Origin: Patescibacteria group bacterium
GTDB lineage: Bacteria; Patescibacteriota; Patescibacteriia; XYB2-FULL-38-15
Length of the DNA: 6,455 bases
Direction of reading: 5' to 3'
Assembly (NCBI GenBank): GCA_018818855.1
Contig: JAHIRI010000048.1
Span: 1 to 6,455, forward strand
This document shows, one piece after another, positions 1 through 5,061 of this stretch. The notes beneath the pieces were generated by a model. That model saw nothing but the letters and a program-made list of their open reading frames with translations, had not been told where the DNA came from and did not search any database. Each line of letters starts with the position of its first letter. Positions within the stretch are counted from its first letter, which is position 1. The translations under genes and the position numbers were made by a program.

Positions 1-954
1 CCATTCATTATCATACCAAGCGATAACTTTAATCAAATTCCCGCCGATAACTTTAGTCAGCTCCGCGTCAACCATGGCGGAAAGTTCCATTTTTTTATAA
101 TCAACAGAAACGAGCGGTAATTTTGTCACACCCAAAATTCCTTTTAAATCTTCTTTTGCCGCGTCAGACAAAGCCTTGTTAACTGCTTCAGCTGTTGTAT
201 TTTTTCCAACCACCAGAGCAAAATCTAAAAGTGAAACAGACGGCGTGGGAACGCGAATCGCCAAGCCATCTAATTTTCCCTTAAGTACTGGTAGAACTTT
301 TTCCACTGCTTTGGCCGCACCGGTTGTGGTCGGAATCATAGAAAGCGCGGCGGCTCTGGCTCGGCGCAAATCTTTATGCGGCAAATCAAGCAATCGCTGA
401 TCGTTCGTATAGCTGTGACAGGTTGTCATCGTGCCTTTTAAAATTTTGAACTTGTCATTTAAAACTTTCGCAATCGGGGCCATGGCATTTGTCGTGCAGG
501 AAGCCATGGAGACAACATGATCTTTTTTAGGATTATACTTTTTTTCATTGCAGCCAATGACAAACATTGGAATTTCTTCACTTTTCGCCGGAGCGGAAAT
601 CACAACTTTCTTGGCGCCGGCTTTCAGATGCAAACTCGCTCCTTCATATTTTGTAAAAACTCCGGTTGATTCAACAACAACATCAACTCCCAGACTTTTC
701 CACGGCAATGCCGCCGGATCTTTTTCTGCAAAAATTTTTATTTTTTCTCCATCAACCTGAATAAAATCTTTTCCGGCCGAAACTTTTCCCGGATGAACTC
801 CATAGACCGAATCATATTTGTAAAGATGCGCCAAGGTCGCCGGATCGGTTAAATCATTTACTGCGACGATATCAAGACTCGGATGATCTTTGGCAATGGC
901 AAAAAACTGACGGCCGATGCGGCCGAAGCCATTGATTGTGACTTTTGTTTTCAT
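1..954 (-). CDS. gap: Type I glyceraldehyde-3-phosphate dehydrogenase, C-terminus cut by window start
   Basis: Glycolytic enzyme that oxidises glyceraldehyde-3-phosphate with NAD and phosphate to 1,3-bisphosphoglycerate in the cytoplasm. I translated 318 codons from the ATG at 954 with no stop. Visible marks are the nucleotide-binding NGFGRIGR at residues 8-15, VNDL with Asp34 (the acidic residue typical of NAD-preferring enzymes), the active-site SCTTN with catalytic Cys153, its partner His180 in TCHSYTNDQ, and WYDNEW at the very end of the visible part. That last motif normally lies some 15-20 residues before the C-terminus of a roughly 335-aa enzyme, so only a short tail and the stop are missing. 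The start is fixed by AGGAGG four bases upstream of the ATG. It lies downstream of ricT on the same strand, separated by 211 nt of AT-rich repeats, so it may be transcribed separately. The key residues are intact. Confidence 0.97.
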   Translation of the reverse strand, partial: MKTKVTINGFGRIGRQFFAIAKDHPSLDIVAVNDLTDPATLAHLYKYDSVYGVHPGKVSAGKDFIQVDGEKIKIFAEKDPAALPWKSLGVDVVVESTGVFTKYEGASLHLKAGAKKVVISAPAKSEEIPMFVIGCNEKKYNPKKDHVVSMASCTTNAMAPIAKVLNDKFKILKGTMTTCHSYTNDQRLLDLPHKDLRRARAAALSMIPTTTGAAKAVEKVLPVLKGKLDGLAIRVPTPSVSLLDFALVVGKNTTAEAVNKALSDAAKEDLKGILGVTKLPLVSVDYKKMELSAMVDAELTKVIGGNLIKVIAWYDNEW

Positions 955-957
955 AAG

Positions 958-965
958 ACCTCCTA
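958..965 (-). promoter_or_regulatory. Strong Shine-Dalgarno site of gap
   Basis: On the minus strand TAGGAGGT ends three bases before the ATG at 954 (AGGAGG ends four bases before it). It is one of only four strong ribosome-binding sites in the window and fixes the gap start. The spacing is at the short end of what is usual. Confidence 0.8.
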
Positions 966-1008
966 CAAAATTAAAATATTAAGTTTATTTAAAATAATTT
1001 TTCTCAAA

Positions 1009-1116
1009 TTTCTAATTTCTAAATCCTAATTTCTAATAAATGTCTAATGCCCAATTTCCAATTTTGACATTTGGATTTTGAAATTTTATTAGACATTAGA
1101 AATTAGATATTAGAAA
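1009..1116. repeat. Opposed heptanucleotide arrays between ricT and gap
   Basis: Four plus-strand heptamers of the type TTTCTAA run over 1009-1036 (third unit ATCCTAA). Two copies of CCAATTT follow at 1051-1064. Four heptamers TTAGANA run over 1089-1116. TTAGAAA is the reverse complement of TTTCTAA, so the outer arrays face each other and could fold into a long AT-rich hairpin. The rest of the 955-1165 spacer shows no gene. A TTGAGA (1002-1007) and a TAATAT (976-981) on the minus strand look like gap promoter boxes but are 20 bp apart, too far for a confident call. Confidence 0.8.
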
Positions 1117-1165
1117 TTCTCTTTTGGGGTCAGGTTCGCAAACAGCGCTAACTAAATCGTACTCC

Positions 1166-1957
1166 CTACTTCTTAATTTGTACTTCTATCACACTCCCCT
1201 CTTCTAATCTTACATCAACTGACTGTTTTAGGGTATGCCAACCGATTACCTTTCCCCGACCGCGGTCGGTCCGGACATTTGTACCGACGGGCGGAAGTTT
1301 TTTCGCCGCCTCCTCATAATTTTTTTGTTCATATGCCAAACAACACATCAACCGGCCGCAAATGCCAGTCAAACGATCTGAGCCGCGATGTGCGATTTGT
1401 TGCAGATCAGCCAAATCCGAAGAAATATTTCCTAAATCTTTTTTAAATTTTTGGCAACAAAGATTCCGGCCGCAAGCGCCGACATCGCCGGAAATTTTTG
1501 CTTCATCGCGAATTCCCAATTGTTGAAGACGAATTGATTTTTGAAAAGTTTTAGTCAAATCTTTCACCAAATCACGAAAATCCACTCGCCCGTCGGCCAC
1601 GAAAGCAAAAGTAAGACGCCCACCGTCAAAAGAAAAGTGAGCGTCGATTAATTTTATCGGCAAATTATATTTTTTAACCAATTGTTTGCAGACCGTAAGT
1701 GCTTCCGTCTTCTGGCTTTCTTTTTCTTCAAATTTTGCGAGATCTGCCGTATTGGCTTTTCTGAAGATTGGTTTGATTTCAAGTTTGGCCGCTTCAATTT
1801 CTTTTGCATTAATCTCTTTTGTCCCGACCACCCTGCCTATTTCCACGCCCAGATCTGTTTTTACTACCACAAAATCACCCACCGAAAGATTAGCTTCCCC
1901 TGCATCAAAATCGTAGATTCTTCCCCAGGGTGTAAATTGGATCTCAGCAATTTTCAT
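1166..1957 (-). CDS. ricT: PSP1 domain protein, RicT/YaaT family
   Basis: 263-aa soluble protein of the PSP1 family. In Bacillus subtilis RicT (YaaT) works with RicA and RicF in an iron-sulfur complex that affects mRNA maturation by RNase Y. The diagnostic part is the paired cysteine clusters: CGRNLCC with Cys162, 167 and 168, and GICGRLMCC with Cys200, 205 and 206. They are separated by a helix-like stretch and followed by a basic C-terminal region containing GTNVRT and GRGKVIGW. An extra Cys sits at 90. The N-terminus (GDFVVVKTDLGVEIGRVV, residues 27-44) matches the usual start of PSP1 proteins. The ATG lies 6 nt after the tsf stop, and no clear Shine-Dalgarno is present, so translation probably depends on ribosomes finishing tsf. 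No RicA or RicF gene is in the window, so the exact role here is inferred from the family. Stop is TAG. Confidence 0.9.
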   Translation of the reverse strand: MKIAEIQFTPWGRIYDFDAGEANLSVGDFVVVKTDLGVEIGRVVGTKEINAKEIEAAKLEIKPIFRKANTADLAKFEEKESQKTEALTVCKQLVKKYNLPIKLIDAHFSFDGGRLTFAFVADGRVDFRDLVKDLTKTFQKSIRLQQLGIRDEAKISGDVGACGRNLCCQKFKKDLGNISSDLADLQQIAHRGSDRLTGICGRLMCCLAYEQKNYEEAAKKLPPVGTNVRTDRGRGKVIGWHTLKQSVDVRLEEGSVIEVQIKK

Positions 1958-1963
1958 GGCAAC

Positions 1964-2554
1964 TTATATTTGAAATCTAACAAATCTTTTTATTTCTATC
2001 TTCTCTCCGATCTTGGCAATTTTTTGATTTACCAATTCTTCAATTGTCACATCCTCGTCTTTAACGAACGGCTGCTTGGTAAGACAAACATCTTCAAAAT
2101 ATTTTTCTAATTTTCCTTCAAGAATTTTTTCGATCATGGCCGGCGGTTTTTCCTGCCCTTGAAATTCCAGAAGATTCATTTGTTTTTCTTTGGCAACCAC
2201 TTCTTCTGGAACGTCTTCTGGTTTAACATACAGTGGATTTGTCGCCGCGACCTGCATGGCAATATCATGAACTAACGCCTGAAATTCTTCATTCCGCGCC
2301 ACAAAATCTGTTTCGCAACTGACTTCAATCATCGCTCCGACTTTGCCGTTTGCATGAACATAAGCATGGATCAAACCTTCTTTGGTTTCACGTTCAGCTG
2401 ATTTTTTCGCGGCTTTTATTTCACCCTTTTTCCTTAAAATTTCAATTGCTTTTTCAATATCTCCACCTGATTCATCCAGCGCATTTTTGCATTCAACAAT
2501 CCCCGCGCCGGTTTGTTCTCTTAATTGAACGACTAACTTTGAATCTACTGCCAT
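1964..2554 (-). CDS. tsf: Elongation factor Ts, short form
   Basis: Guanine-nucleotide exchange factor that recycles EF-Tu from its GDP to its GTP form during translation. The 196 residues begin with a UBA-like domain (LVVQLREQTGAGIVECKNAL, about residues 7-26), then the signature SCETDFVARNEEF at 79-91, with TDFVAR at 82-87. A C-terminal part ends in KIEIKRFVRF. At 196 aa it is much shorter than E. coli EF-Ts (about 283 aa) and resembles the short Thermus-type form with one core subdomain. I chose the ATG at 2554 because homologues begin close to this methionine. A frame-open extension to 2617 would add 21 residues encoded by tandem repeats and starts with no ribosome-binding site. It lies 96 nt after rpsB, the classic neighbour, and 6 nt before ricT. 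No good Shine-Dalgarno is visible. Confidence 0.95.
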   Translation of the reverse strand: MAVDSKLVVQLREQTGAGIVECKNALDESGGDIEKAIEILRKKGEIKAAKKSAERETKEGLIHAYVHANGKVGAMIEVSCETDFVARNEEFQALVHDIAMQVAATNPLYVKPEDVPEEVVAKEKQMNLLEFQGQEKPPAMIEKILEGKLEKYFEDVCLTKQPFVKDEDVTIEELVNQKIAKIGEKIEIKRFVRFQI

Positions 2555-2564
2555 ATTTTTGAAA

Positions 2565-2592
2565 GTAACGAGTAACGCGTAACGGGTAACGA
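2565..2592. repeat. Tandem heptamer array (GTAACGN)x4
   Basis: Four uninterrupted seven-base units read GTAACGA, GTAACGC, GTAACGG and GTAACGA on the plus strand, just upstream of the tsf start. A fifth partial unit (GTATAAT) follows; its minus-strand form contains TATACT (2592-2597), which resembles a -10 box for tsf but has no matching -35 at normal spacing. Confidence 0.85.
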
Positions 2593-2609
2593 GTATAATC
2601 GTATCAAAA

Positions 2610-2644
2610 ATTACCAATTACTAATTACCAATTACTAATTACTC
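2610..2644. repeat. Tandem heptamer array (ATTACYA)x5
   Basis: Five consecutive seven-base units alternate ATTACCA and ATTACTA (the last is ATTACTC) immediately after the rpsB stop on the minus strand. Together with the GTAACGN array 17 bp away it fills almost the whole rpsB-tsf spacer. No terminator hairpin is seen there, so co-transcription of rpsB and tsf remains likely. Confidence 0.85.
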
Positions 2645-2650
2645 AAATAA

Positions 2651-3427
2651 TTATTTTTTTTCTTCTACTACTGCTGGCGCAGTTGGCTTTTCCGGAGTAG
2701 AAGCAGGAGCAGGAACGGGAGCAACCAATTTTTTACTTTCATATTCCGCCTTGCCTTCTTTTACTGCCGCGGCGAAAAGTCCAACCATTATTTCAATGGC
2801 TTTCACTGCGTCGTCGTTTGAAGGAACTGGATAGTCAACATCGTCAGGATTGATATTTGTGTCGCAAAGCGCTACGACCGGAACTTTTTTCTTTCTCGCT
2901 TCAGCCACTGCGGTTTTTTCCGCCCTGACATCAACGACAAAAATCGCTTCCGGAAGTTTATTTAAAGTTTCAATGCCACCGACCAATTCTTCTAATTTCA
3001 CAATTTCTTTCTGGAAATTAAGCTGCTCTTTTTTGGTGTACTTGGCAAGTCCGCCTGTCGCTGTTTTACTTTTCAAATCAGTAAATCTGTCGGTCACGCT
3101 CTTGATGGTTTTAAAATTTGTGAAAGTTCCGCCAAGCCAACGAGTCGTGACATAAGGCATGCCGGCGTCTTTGGCGTAGCGCTTCACAATTTCTTTGGCC
3201 TGCTCTTTTGAACCGACAAAAAGAACAACTCCGCCCGCGGCTGTTGTTTTTTTCACAAAATCTAACGCCTCTTGTAATTTTTTTGCCGTTTTTTCTAAAT
3301 TGATAATGTGGACATCACTCCGCTCTCCGAAAATAAACGGCTTCATTTTCGGATGCCACTTTGAGGCCTTGTGCCCAAAATGAACACCGGCCTGGAGCAT
3401 TTCCAACATTGTTGGGATCTCTGGCAT
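2651..3427 (-). CDS. rpsB: 30S ribosomal protein S2
   Basis: Protein of the small ribosomal subunit, 258 aa. The N-terminal MLEAGVHFGH-type motif is present as MLQAGVHFGHKASKWHPKMK (residues 10-29), followed by IINLEKTAKKL, the S2 signature YVTTRWLGGTFTNF (92-105), the IFVVDV strand (162-167), and CDTNINPDDVDYPVPSNDDA (188-207) near the C-terminus. A lysine-, proline- and alanine-rich tail (about 229-258, with VPAPAS and PEKPTAPA) extends past the core, as in many bacterial S2 proteins, and is probably flexible. The start is the ATG at 3427, because AAAGGA (3436-3441) lies eight bases upstream. An in-frame GTG at 3445 would add six residues but overlaps that site. rpsB is first in the rpsB-tsf-ricT series, with a long possible leader upstream. 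Confidence 0.96.
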   Translation of the reverse strand: MPEIPTMLEMLQAGVHFGHKASKWHPKMKPFIFGERSDVHIINLEKTAKKLQEALDFVKKTTAAGGVVLFVGSKEQAKEIVKRYAKDAGMPYVTTRWLGGTFTNFKTIKSVTDRFTDLKSKTATGGLAKYTKKEQLNFQKEIVKLEELVGGIETLNKLPEAIFVVDVRAEKTAVAEARKKKVPVVALCDTNINPDDVDYPVPSNDDAVKAIEIMVGLFAAAVKEGKAEYESKKLVAPVPAPASTPEKPTAPAVVEEKK

Positions 3428-3435
3428 AATGACTT

Positions 3436-3441
3436 TCCTTT
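3436..3441 (-). promoter_or_regulatory. Shine-Dalgarno site of rpsB
   Basis: AAAGGA on the minus strand, eight bases before the ATG at 3427, which decides between that ATG and an upstream GTG. A CCTTT on the minus strand at 3458-3462 could pair with AAAGG and partly cover the site. That stem is only five base pairs, so regulation through it is speculative. Confidence 0.65.
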
Positions 3442-3563
3442 TCACCCCGTTCGAAGTAAAGGTTTATGACTGCGCCATAGCGACAATATCCTTACAAAGA
3501 TATTTGTTTACTGAGCACGGTAATTAACTGAAACTTTGAATGGGGTTTTACCTCTGTTTCGCC

Positions 3564-3606
3564 AAAACTTGCGGGTCCGGCGAGCGCCGGATCAGGAACA
3601 AGTTTT
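3564..3606. repeat. Two-stage hairpin upstream of rpsB
   Basis: Outer arms AAAACTTG (3564-3571) and CAAGTTTT (3599-3606) are perfect complements. Inside them TCCGGCG (3576-3582) pairs perfectly with CGCCGGA (3585-3591). The unpaired pieces between the two stems are uneven, four bases on one side and seven on the other. It may be a regulatory structure in the rpsB leader or a dispersed palindromic element. On the minus strand no T run follows, so it is not an ordinary terminator toward rpsB. Confidence 0.6.
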
Positions 3607-3684
3607 TAAGAACAAAACATGTGGGATAACTATTAATAAATGACTTTATGCTATTTTTACACAAAACCAAAAATAATGCAAGGG

Positions 3685-3750
3685 GGTTCTCGACTACGCT
3701 CGAACAATAATCATTTTTATTCTTCGAGCGAACGAAGTGAGTCGAGAAGC
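3685..3750. repeat. Palindromic repeat, copy 1 (TTCTCGAC/GCTCGAA type)
   Basis: TTCTCGAC (3687-3694) and GCTCGAA (3698-3704) are followed by their complements TTCGAGC (3723-3729) and GTCGAGAA (3741-3748). The left half has a 3-base gap between its two blocks and the right half an 11-base gap, giving an interrupted stem with an uneven internal loop. The same half-sites return in opposite order at 4252-4320. Confidence 0.8.
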
Positions 3751-3770
3751 CGAAATTTTACTTTATAAAT

Positions 3771-3820
3771 AAAAAAGACGGCCGGCAGTACTCTCCGATT
3801 TCTCGGATTTCCTGCCGACC
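3771..3820 (-). terminator. Rho-independent terminator of the 77-aa gene
   Basis: On the minus strand, starting 18 bases after the TAG stop, GGTCGGCAG (3812-3820) pairs with CTGCCGGCC (3780-3788) over nine base pairs with one G-U. Inside, CCGA and TCGG (3795-3798 and 3803-3806) close a GAAA tetraloop. The stem is followed by GTC and six T (3771-3776). This is the strongest terminator in the window. Confidence 0.85.
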
Positions 3821-3838
3821 AGTGCAGCCGATGGCCGA

Positions 3839-4072
3839 CTACTTGTCGGGAAGGTCGGAATTCCAGATCTTCTCCGAGGCCTCCTTCCAGCCCTCGACAT
3901 CACCCTCCTGTGAGGGAGGAGGGGTATAGACGTTCGGAATGTGGCTCTGGCGCGCCCCTTCCAATTGTGAGAAAGCCTCTGCCTTGGAATGGACGGCGAC
4001 CTCCCCGCCGGGCGTCCCCAGGGTACCTTCCGTACCTCGATCCTCGAAAGACCAATCCTCTCTCTTCGCCAT
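3839..4072 (-). CDS. Unrecognised 77-aa acidic protein, GC-rich codon use
   Basis: I do not recognise this protein. It starts MAKREDWSFEDRGTEG and ends in KIWNSDLPDK. It is hydrophilic, with 15 Asp/Glu against 8 Lys/Arg, three Trp, no Cys, Gly-rich near 13-23 and a Pro run around 51-53. There is no signal peptide or membrane segment; it is probably largely disordered or a small binding protein. The start is the ATG at 4072 behind AAAGGAGGTG; a 110-aa reading of the same frame would start within the promoter region and is rejected. Expression signals are complete and private: a TTGACA promoter, ideal ribosome-binding site and hairpin terminator. All five Lys codons are AAG and eight of ten Glu codons GAG, whereas neighbours prefer AAA and GAA, which suggests acquisition from elsewhere or strong selection. 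It points away from the plus-strand genes. That it is a real gene rests on these signals, not on homology. Confidence 0.75.
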   Translation of the reverse strand: MAKREDWSFEDRGTEGTLGTPGGEVAVHSKAEAFSQLEGARQSHIPNVYTPPPSQEGDVEGWKEASEKIWNSDLPDK

Positions 4073-4076
4073 AGAG

Positions 4077-4086
4077 CACCTCCTTT
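4077..4086 (-). promoter_or_regulatory. Near-ideal Shine-Dalgarno of the 77-aa gene
   Basis: AAAGGAGGTG on the minus strand, with AGGAGG six bases before the ATG at 4072. It is stronger than the site of any housekeeping gene here except gap, and it fixes the start at 4072. Confidence 0.85.
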
Positions 4087-4103
4087 TATGGCAAACCACT
4101 TTC

Positions 4104-4131
4104 AACTTACCCCCCCCCGTAATTTTGTCAA
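4104..4131 (-). promoter_or_regulatory. Promoter of the 77-aa gene with nine-G spacer tract
   Basis: Minus strand: perfect -35 TTGACA (4126-4131), 16-bp spacer (4110-4125), then TAAGTT (4104-4109), which keeps the first T, the A and the last T of the -10 consensus. The spacer ends in nine consecutive G (plus-strand C at 4110-4118) directly against the -10 box. Gain or loss of one G would change the box spacing, so expression could vary with tract length. Confidence 0.6.
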
Positions 4132-4142
4132 CCCCCTTGCCT

Positions 4143-4201
4143 CCACACCAATTTAGACGGAACAATTCCATCCCAATATGCTTTATACGGAATTGGTGTG
4201 G
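4143..4201. promoter_or_regulatory. 11-bp inverted repeat between divergent promoters
   Basis: CCACACCAATT (4143-4153) is exactly matched by AATTGGTGTGG (4191-4201), with a 37-bp centre; a few more bases pair outside with one mismatch. It lies between the minus-strand promoter at 4104-4131 and a candidate plus-strand promoter at 4206-4234, a position that suits an operator or a structural barrier. No T run follows directly on either side, so a terminator is less likely. Confidence 0.5.
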
Positions 4202-4205
4202 GGGC

Positions 4206-4234
4206 TTGCTTTTTTAACTCCTTTCTGCTAAATT
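4206..4234 (+). promoter_or_regulatory. Candidate promoter for the membrane protein-rpmE pair
   Basis: TTGCTT (4206-4211), 17-bp spacer, TAAATT (4229-4234). Three of six and four of six consensus bases match at ideal spacing. Transcription would begin near 4241, so the palindromic repeat at 4252-4320 would form a hairpin in the leader just before the ATG at 4327. Confidence 0.4.
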
Positions 4235-4251
4235 AAAGACACAAAACGATT

Positions 4252-4320
4252 ATTCTTCGAGCGAGGCCATTGGCCGAGTCGAGAAGCGGTTCTCGACGCG
4301 CTACGCTTGCTCGAACAATA
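4252..4320. repeat. Palindromic repeat, copy 2, half-sites in reversed order
   Basis: TTCGAGC (4256-4262) and GTCGAGAA (4278-4285) are followed after GCGG and a T by the complementary blocks, TTCTCGAC (4290-4297) and GCTCGAA (4309-4315). These are the same half-sites as copy 1, with the outer and inner order exchanged. The first gap (4263-4277) contains its own small palindrome GGCCATTGGCC. The flanks ATTCTTCGAG and CTCGAACAATAA are shared with copy 1. Confidence 0.8.
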
Positions 4321-4326
4321 ACATCT

Positions 4327-4752
4327 ATGGACCTACCGCGAACAGAAAAATCAAACGACAAAATCTGGAGGCAATTAACCAATCTCTGGACCCTAGCAGC
4401 CATGGGTTTTTTCATGTTTGATTTTTTTACCCTTGATAAATTCAACGGATACGCCGCGGCGGTTTCTATAATTTACATTTCCATCCTTGGAATTTACGTT
4501 GGCACAAAAGAATTTGACCGCTGGCAAGATTCTCATTTTTCAAAACGCAAAGGCGAACTTTTTGTTATCCTCTGGACAATTTTAATTTTTTTCTTTATTA
4601 TTACTGCAATAGTTTCCGGCGGAAAATACAAAATGCCTTCGGAATTCACGGCGACCTACATTGCCCTTTTATCCATCTTCGCCTTGACACAAAGATCCAA
4701 ATTCCTGCATAATCAAAAAGAGAAAGATATTAATCAAAACAATAATCAATAA
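4327..4752 (+). CDS. Small multi-pass membrane protein, unrecognised
   Basis: A 141-aa protein that I do not recognise. Hydrophobic segments lie at about residues 19-35 (with AAMGFFMFDFF), 41-59, 78-97 (FVILWTILIFFFIITAIVSG) and 107-121, so three or four membrane helices are expected. The N-terminus (residues 1-18) is polar, and the C-terminal tail (122-141) is polar and Gln/Asn/Lys-rich. No catalytic motif or cysteine pair is visible. I start it at the ATG at 4327; an in-frame TTG at 4270 would add 19 residues encoded by the palindromic repeat. No Shine-Dalgarno is present. The stop is only 2 nt before the rpmE ATG, so the two genes are almost certainly co-transcribed and translationally coupled. 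Codon use is AT-rich like the housekeeping genes, so this looks like a native gene rather than part of the neighbouring GC-rich cassette. Confidence 0.8.
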   Translation: MDLPRTEKSNDKIWRQLTNLWTLAAMGFFMFDFFTLDKFNGYAAAVSIIYISILGIYVGTKEFDRWQDSHFSKRKGELFVILWTILIFFFIITAIVSGGKYKMPSEFTATYIALLSIFALTQRSKFLHNQKEKDINQNNNQ

Positions 4753-4754
4753 TT

Positions 4755-5012
4755 ATGAAAAAAGACGTTCATCCAGAATATTATCCAAAAGCAAAAGTGA
4801 CCTGCGCCTGCGGCAATGCTTTTACTGTTGGCTCAACCGCGAAAGAAATCAAGGTTGAGTTGTGTTCTGCCTGCCATCCGTTCTACACCGGCAAACAAAA
4901 ACTTGTTGACTCGGCAAGACGCGTGGAAAAATTCAAAGAAAAAATGGAAAAGAAGGCAGCCATGTCCGCGACGAAAAAAGAAAAGAAACCGAGAGCCAAA
5001 AAATCAAAGTAG
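4755..5012 (+). CDS. rpmE: 50S ribosomal protein L31, zinc-binding type
   Basis: Large-subunit ribosomal protein that bridges to the small subunit near the central protuberance. The 85 residues show the family start MKKDVHPEYYP, the metal-binding cysteines Cys17 and Cys19 (CAC) with Cys37 and Cys40 (CSAC), and HPFYTGKQKLVDSARRVEKF (41-60), the strongly conserved C-terminal part of the core. This is the four-cysteine (zinc-holding) form, not the cysteine-free paralogue used in zinc shortage. A lysine-rich tail from about 61 to 85 is longer than in the roughly 70-aa E. coli protein and probably contacts rRNA. It lacks a Shine-Dalgarno and starts 2 nt after the membrane protein stop. A hairpin with a T run follows 13 nt after its TAG stop. 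Placement upstream of prfA agrees with the rpmE-prfA order known from other bacteria. Confidence 0.96.
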   Translation: MKKDVHPEYYPKAKVTCACGNAFTVGSTAKEIKVELCSACHPFYTGKQKLVDSARRVEKFKEKMEKKAAMSATKKEKKPRAKKSK

Positions 5013-5025
5013 CTATTCCAATCAT

Positions 5026-5060
5026 AAAAAGCATGGTAACGTTTTTGTTATCATGTTTTT
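5026..5060 (+). terminator. Terminator after rpmE
   Basis: CATGGTAAC (5032-5040) and GTTATCATG (5047-5055) form a nine-pair stem with one G-U, with a six-base loop GTTTTT. The stem is preceded by five A (5026-5030) and followed by five T (5056-5060), so it could act in both directions. The stem is AT-rich and only moderately stable. Confidence 0.6.
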
Positions 5061-5061
5061 A

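Larger units (their letters stand above)
3428..3684 (-). other. Gene-free rpsB upstream region
   Basis: This stretch has no convincing reading frame on either strand. Read toward rpsB it contains the two-stage hairpin at 3564-3606, a small AATATC/GATATT hairpin (3485-3504), and the ribosome-binding site. Promoter candidates are weak: TTGGTT, 16 bp, TAAAGT, or TTGCAT, 16 bp, TAAAAA, both around 3635-3683 on the minus strand. If either is real, rpsB has an untranslated leader of about 200 nt containing the large hairpin. The remaining 3685-3838 part of this gene-free stretch holds a palindromic repeat and a terminator, listed separately. Confidence 0.45.

Noticed and set aside
1682..2110. 142-aa plus-strand frame across ricT and tsf
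   Set aside because: It is antisense to two well-supported genes, rich in Phe and Cys as expected of a complement shadow, and has no start signals. The same holds for the plus-strand frames at 176-400, 548-760 and 2850-3155.
2555..2617. N-terminal extension of tsf by 21 residues
   Set aside because: The added codons are made of the heptamer arrays, no ribosome-binding site precedes the upstream start, and EF-Ts proteins begin near the methionine at 2554.
1009..2644. CRISPR array
   Set aside because: Units are seven bases and contiguous; there are no unique spacers of 30-40 bases and no cas genes.
3428..3445. GTG start for rpsB, six residues longer
   Set aside because: It overlaps the AAAGGA site, which is well placed for the ATG at 3427.
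3464..3478. Five-codon reading frame MAQS-stop in the rpsB upstream region with an AAGGA before it
   Set aside because: Too short to separate from chance; noted only because it could act as a leader peptide.
3428..3838. tRNA or other stable RNA gene in the largest gene-free stretch
   Set aside because: No cloverleaf, TTCGA-type T loop with matching acceptor arms, or CCA end could be recognised; the TTCGA sequences there belong to the palindromic repeat.
4073..4171. 110-aa version of the small minus-strand gene
   Set aside because: The extra 33 codons cover the promoter and the Shine-Dalgarno of the ATG at 4072.
3939..4217. 92-aa plus-strand frame over the cassette
   Set aside because: It is antisense to the 77-aa gene and crosses its promoter and the inverted repeat; no ribosome-binding site.
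4270..4326. TTG start for the membrane protein, 19 residues longer
   Set aside because: The extension is encoded by the palindromic repeat and lacks initiation signals.
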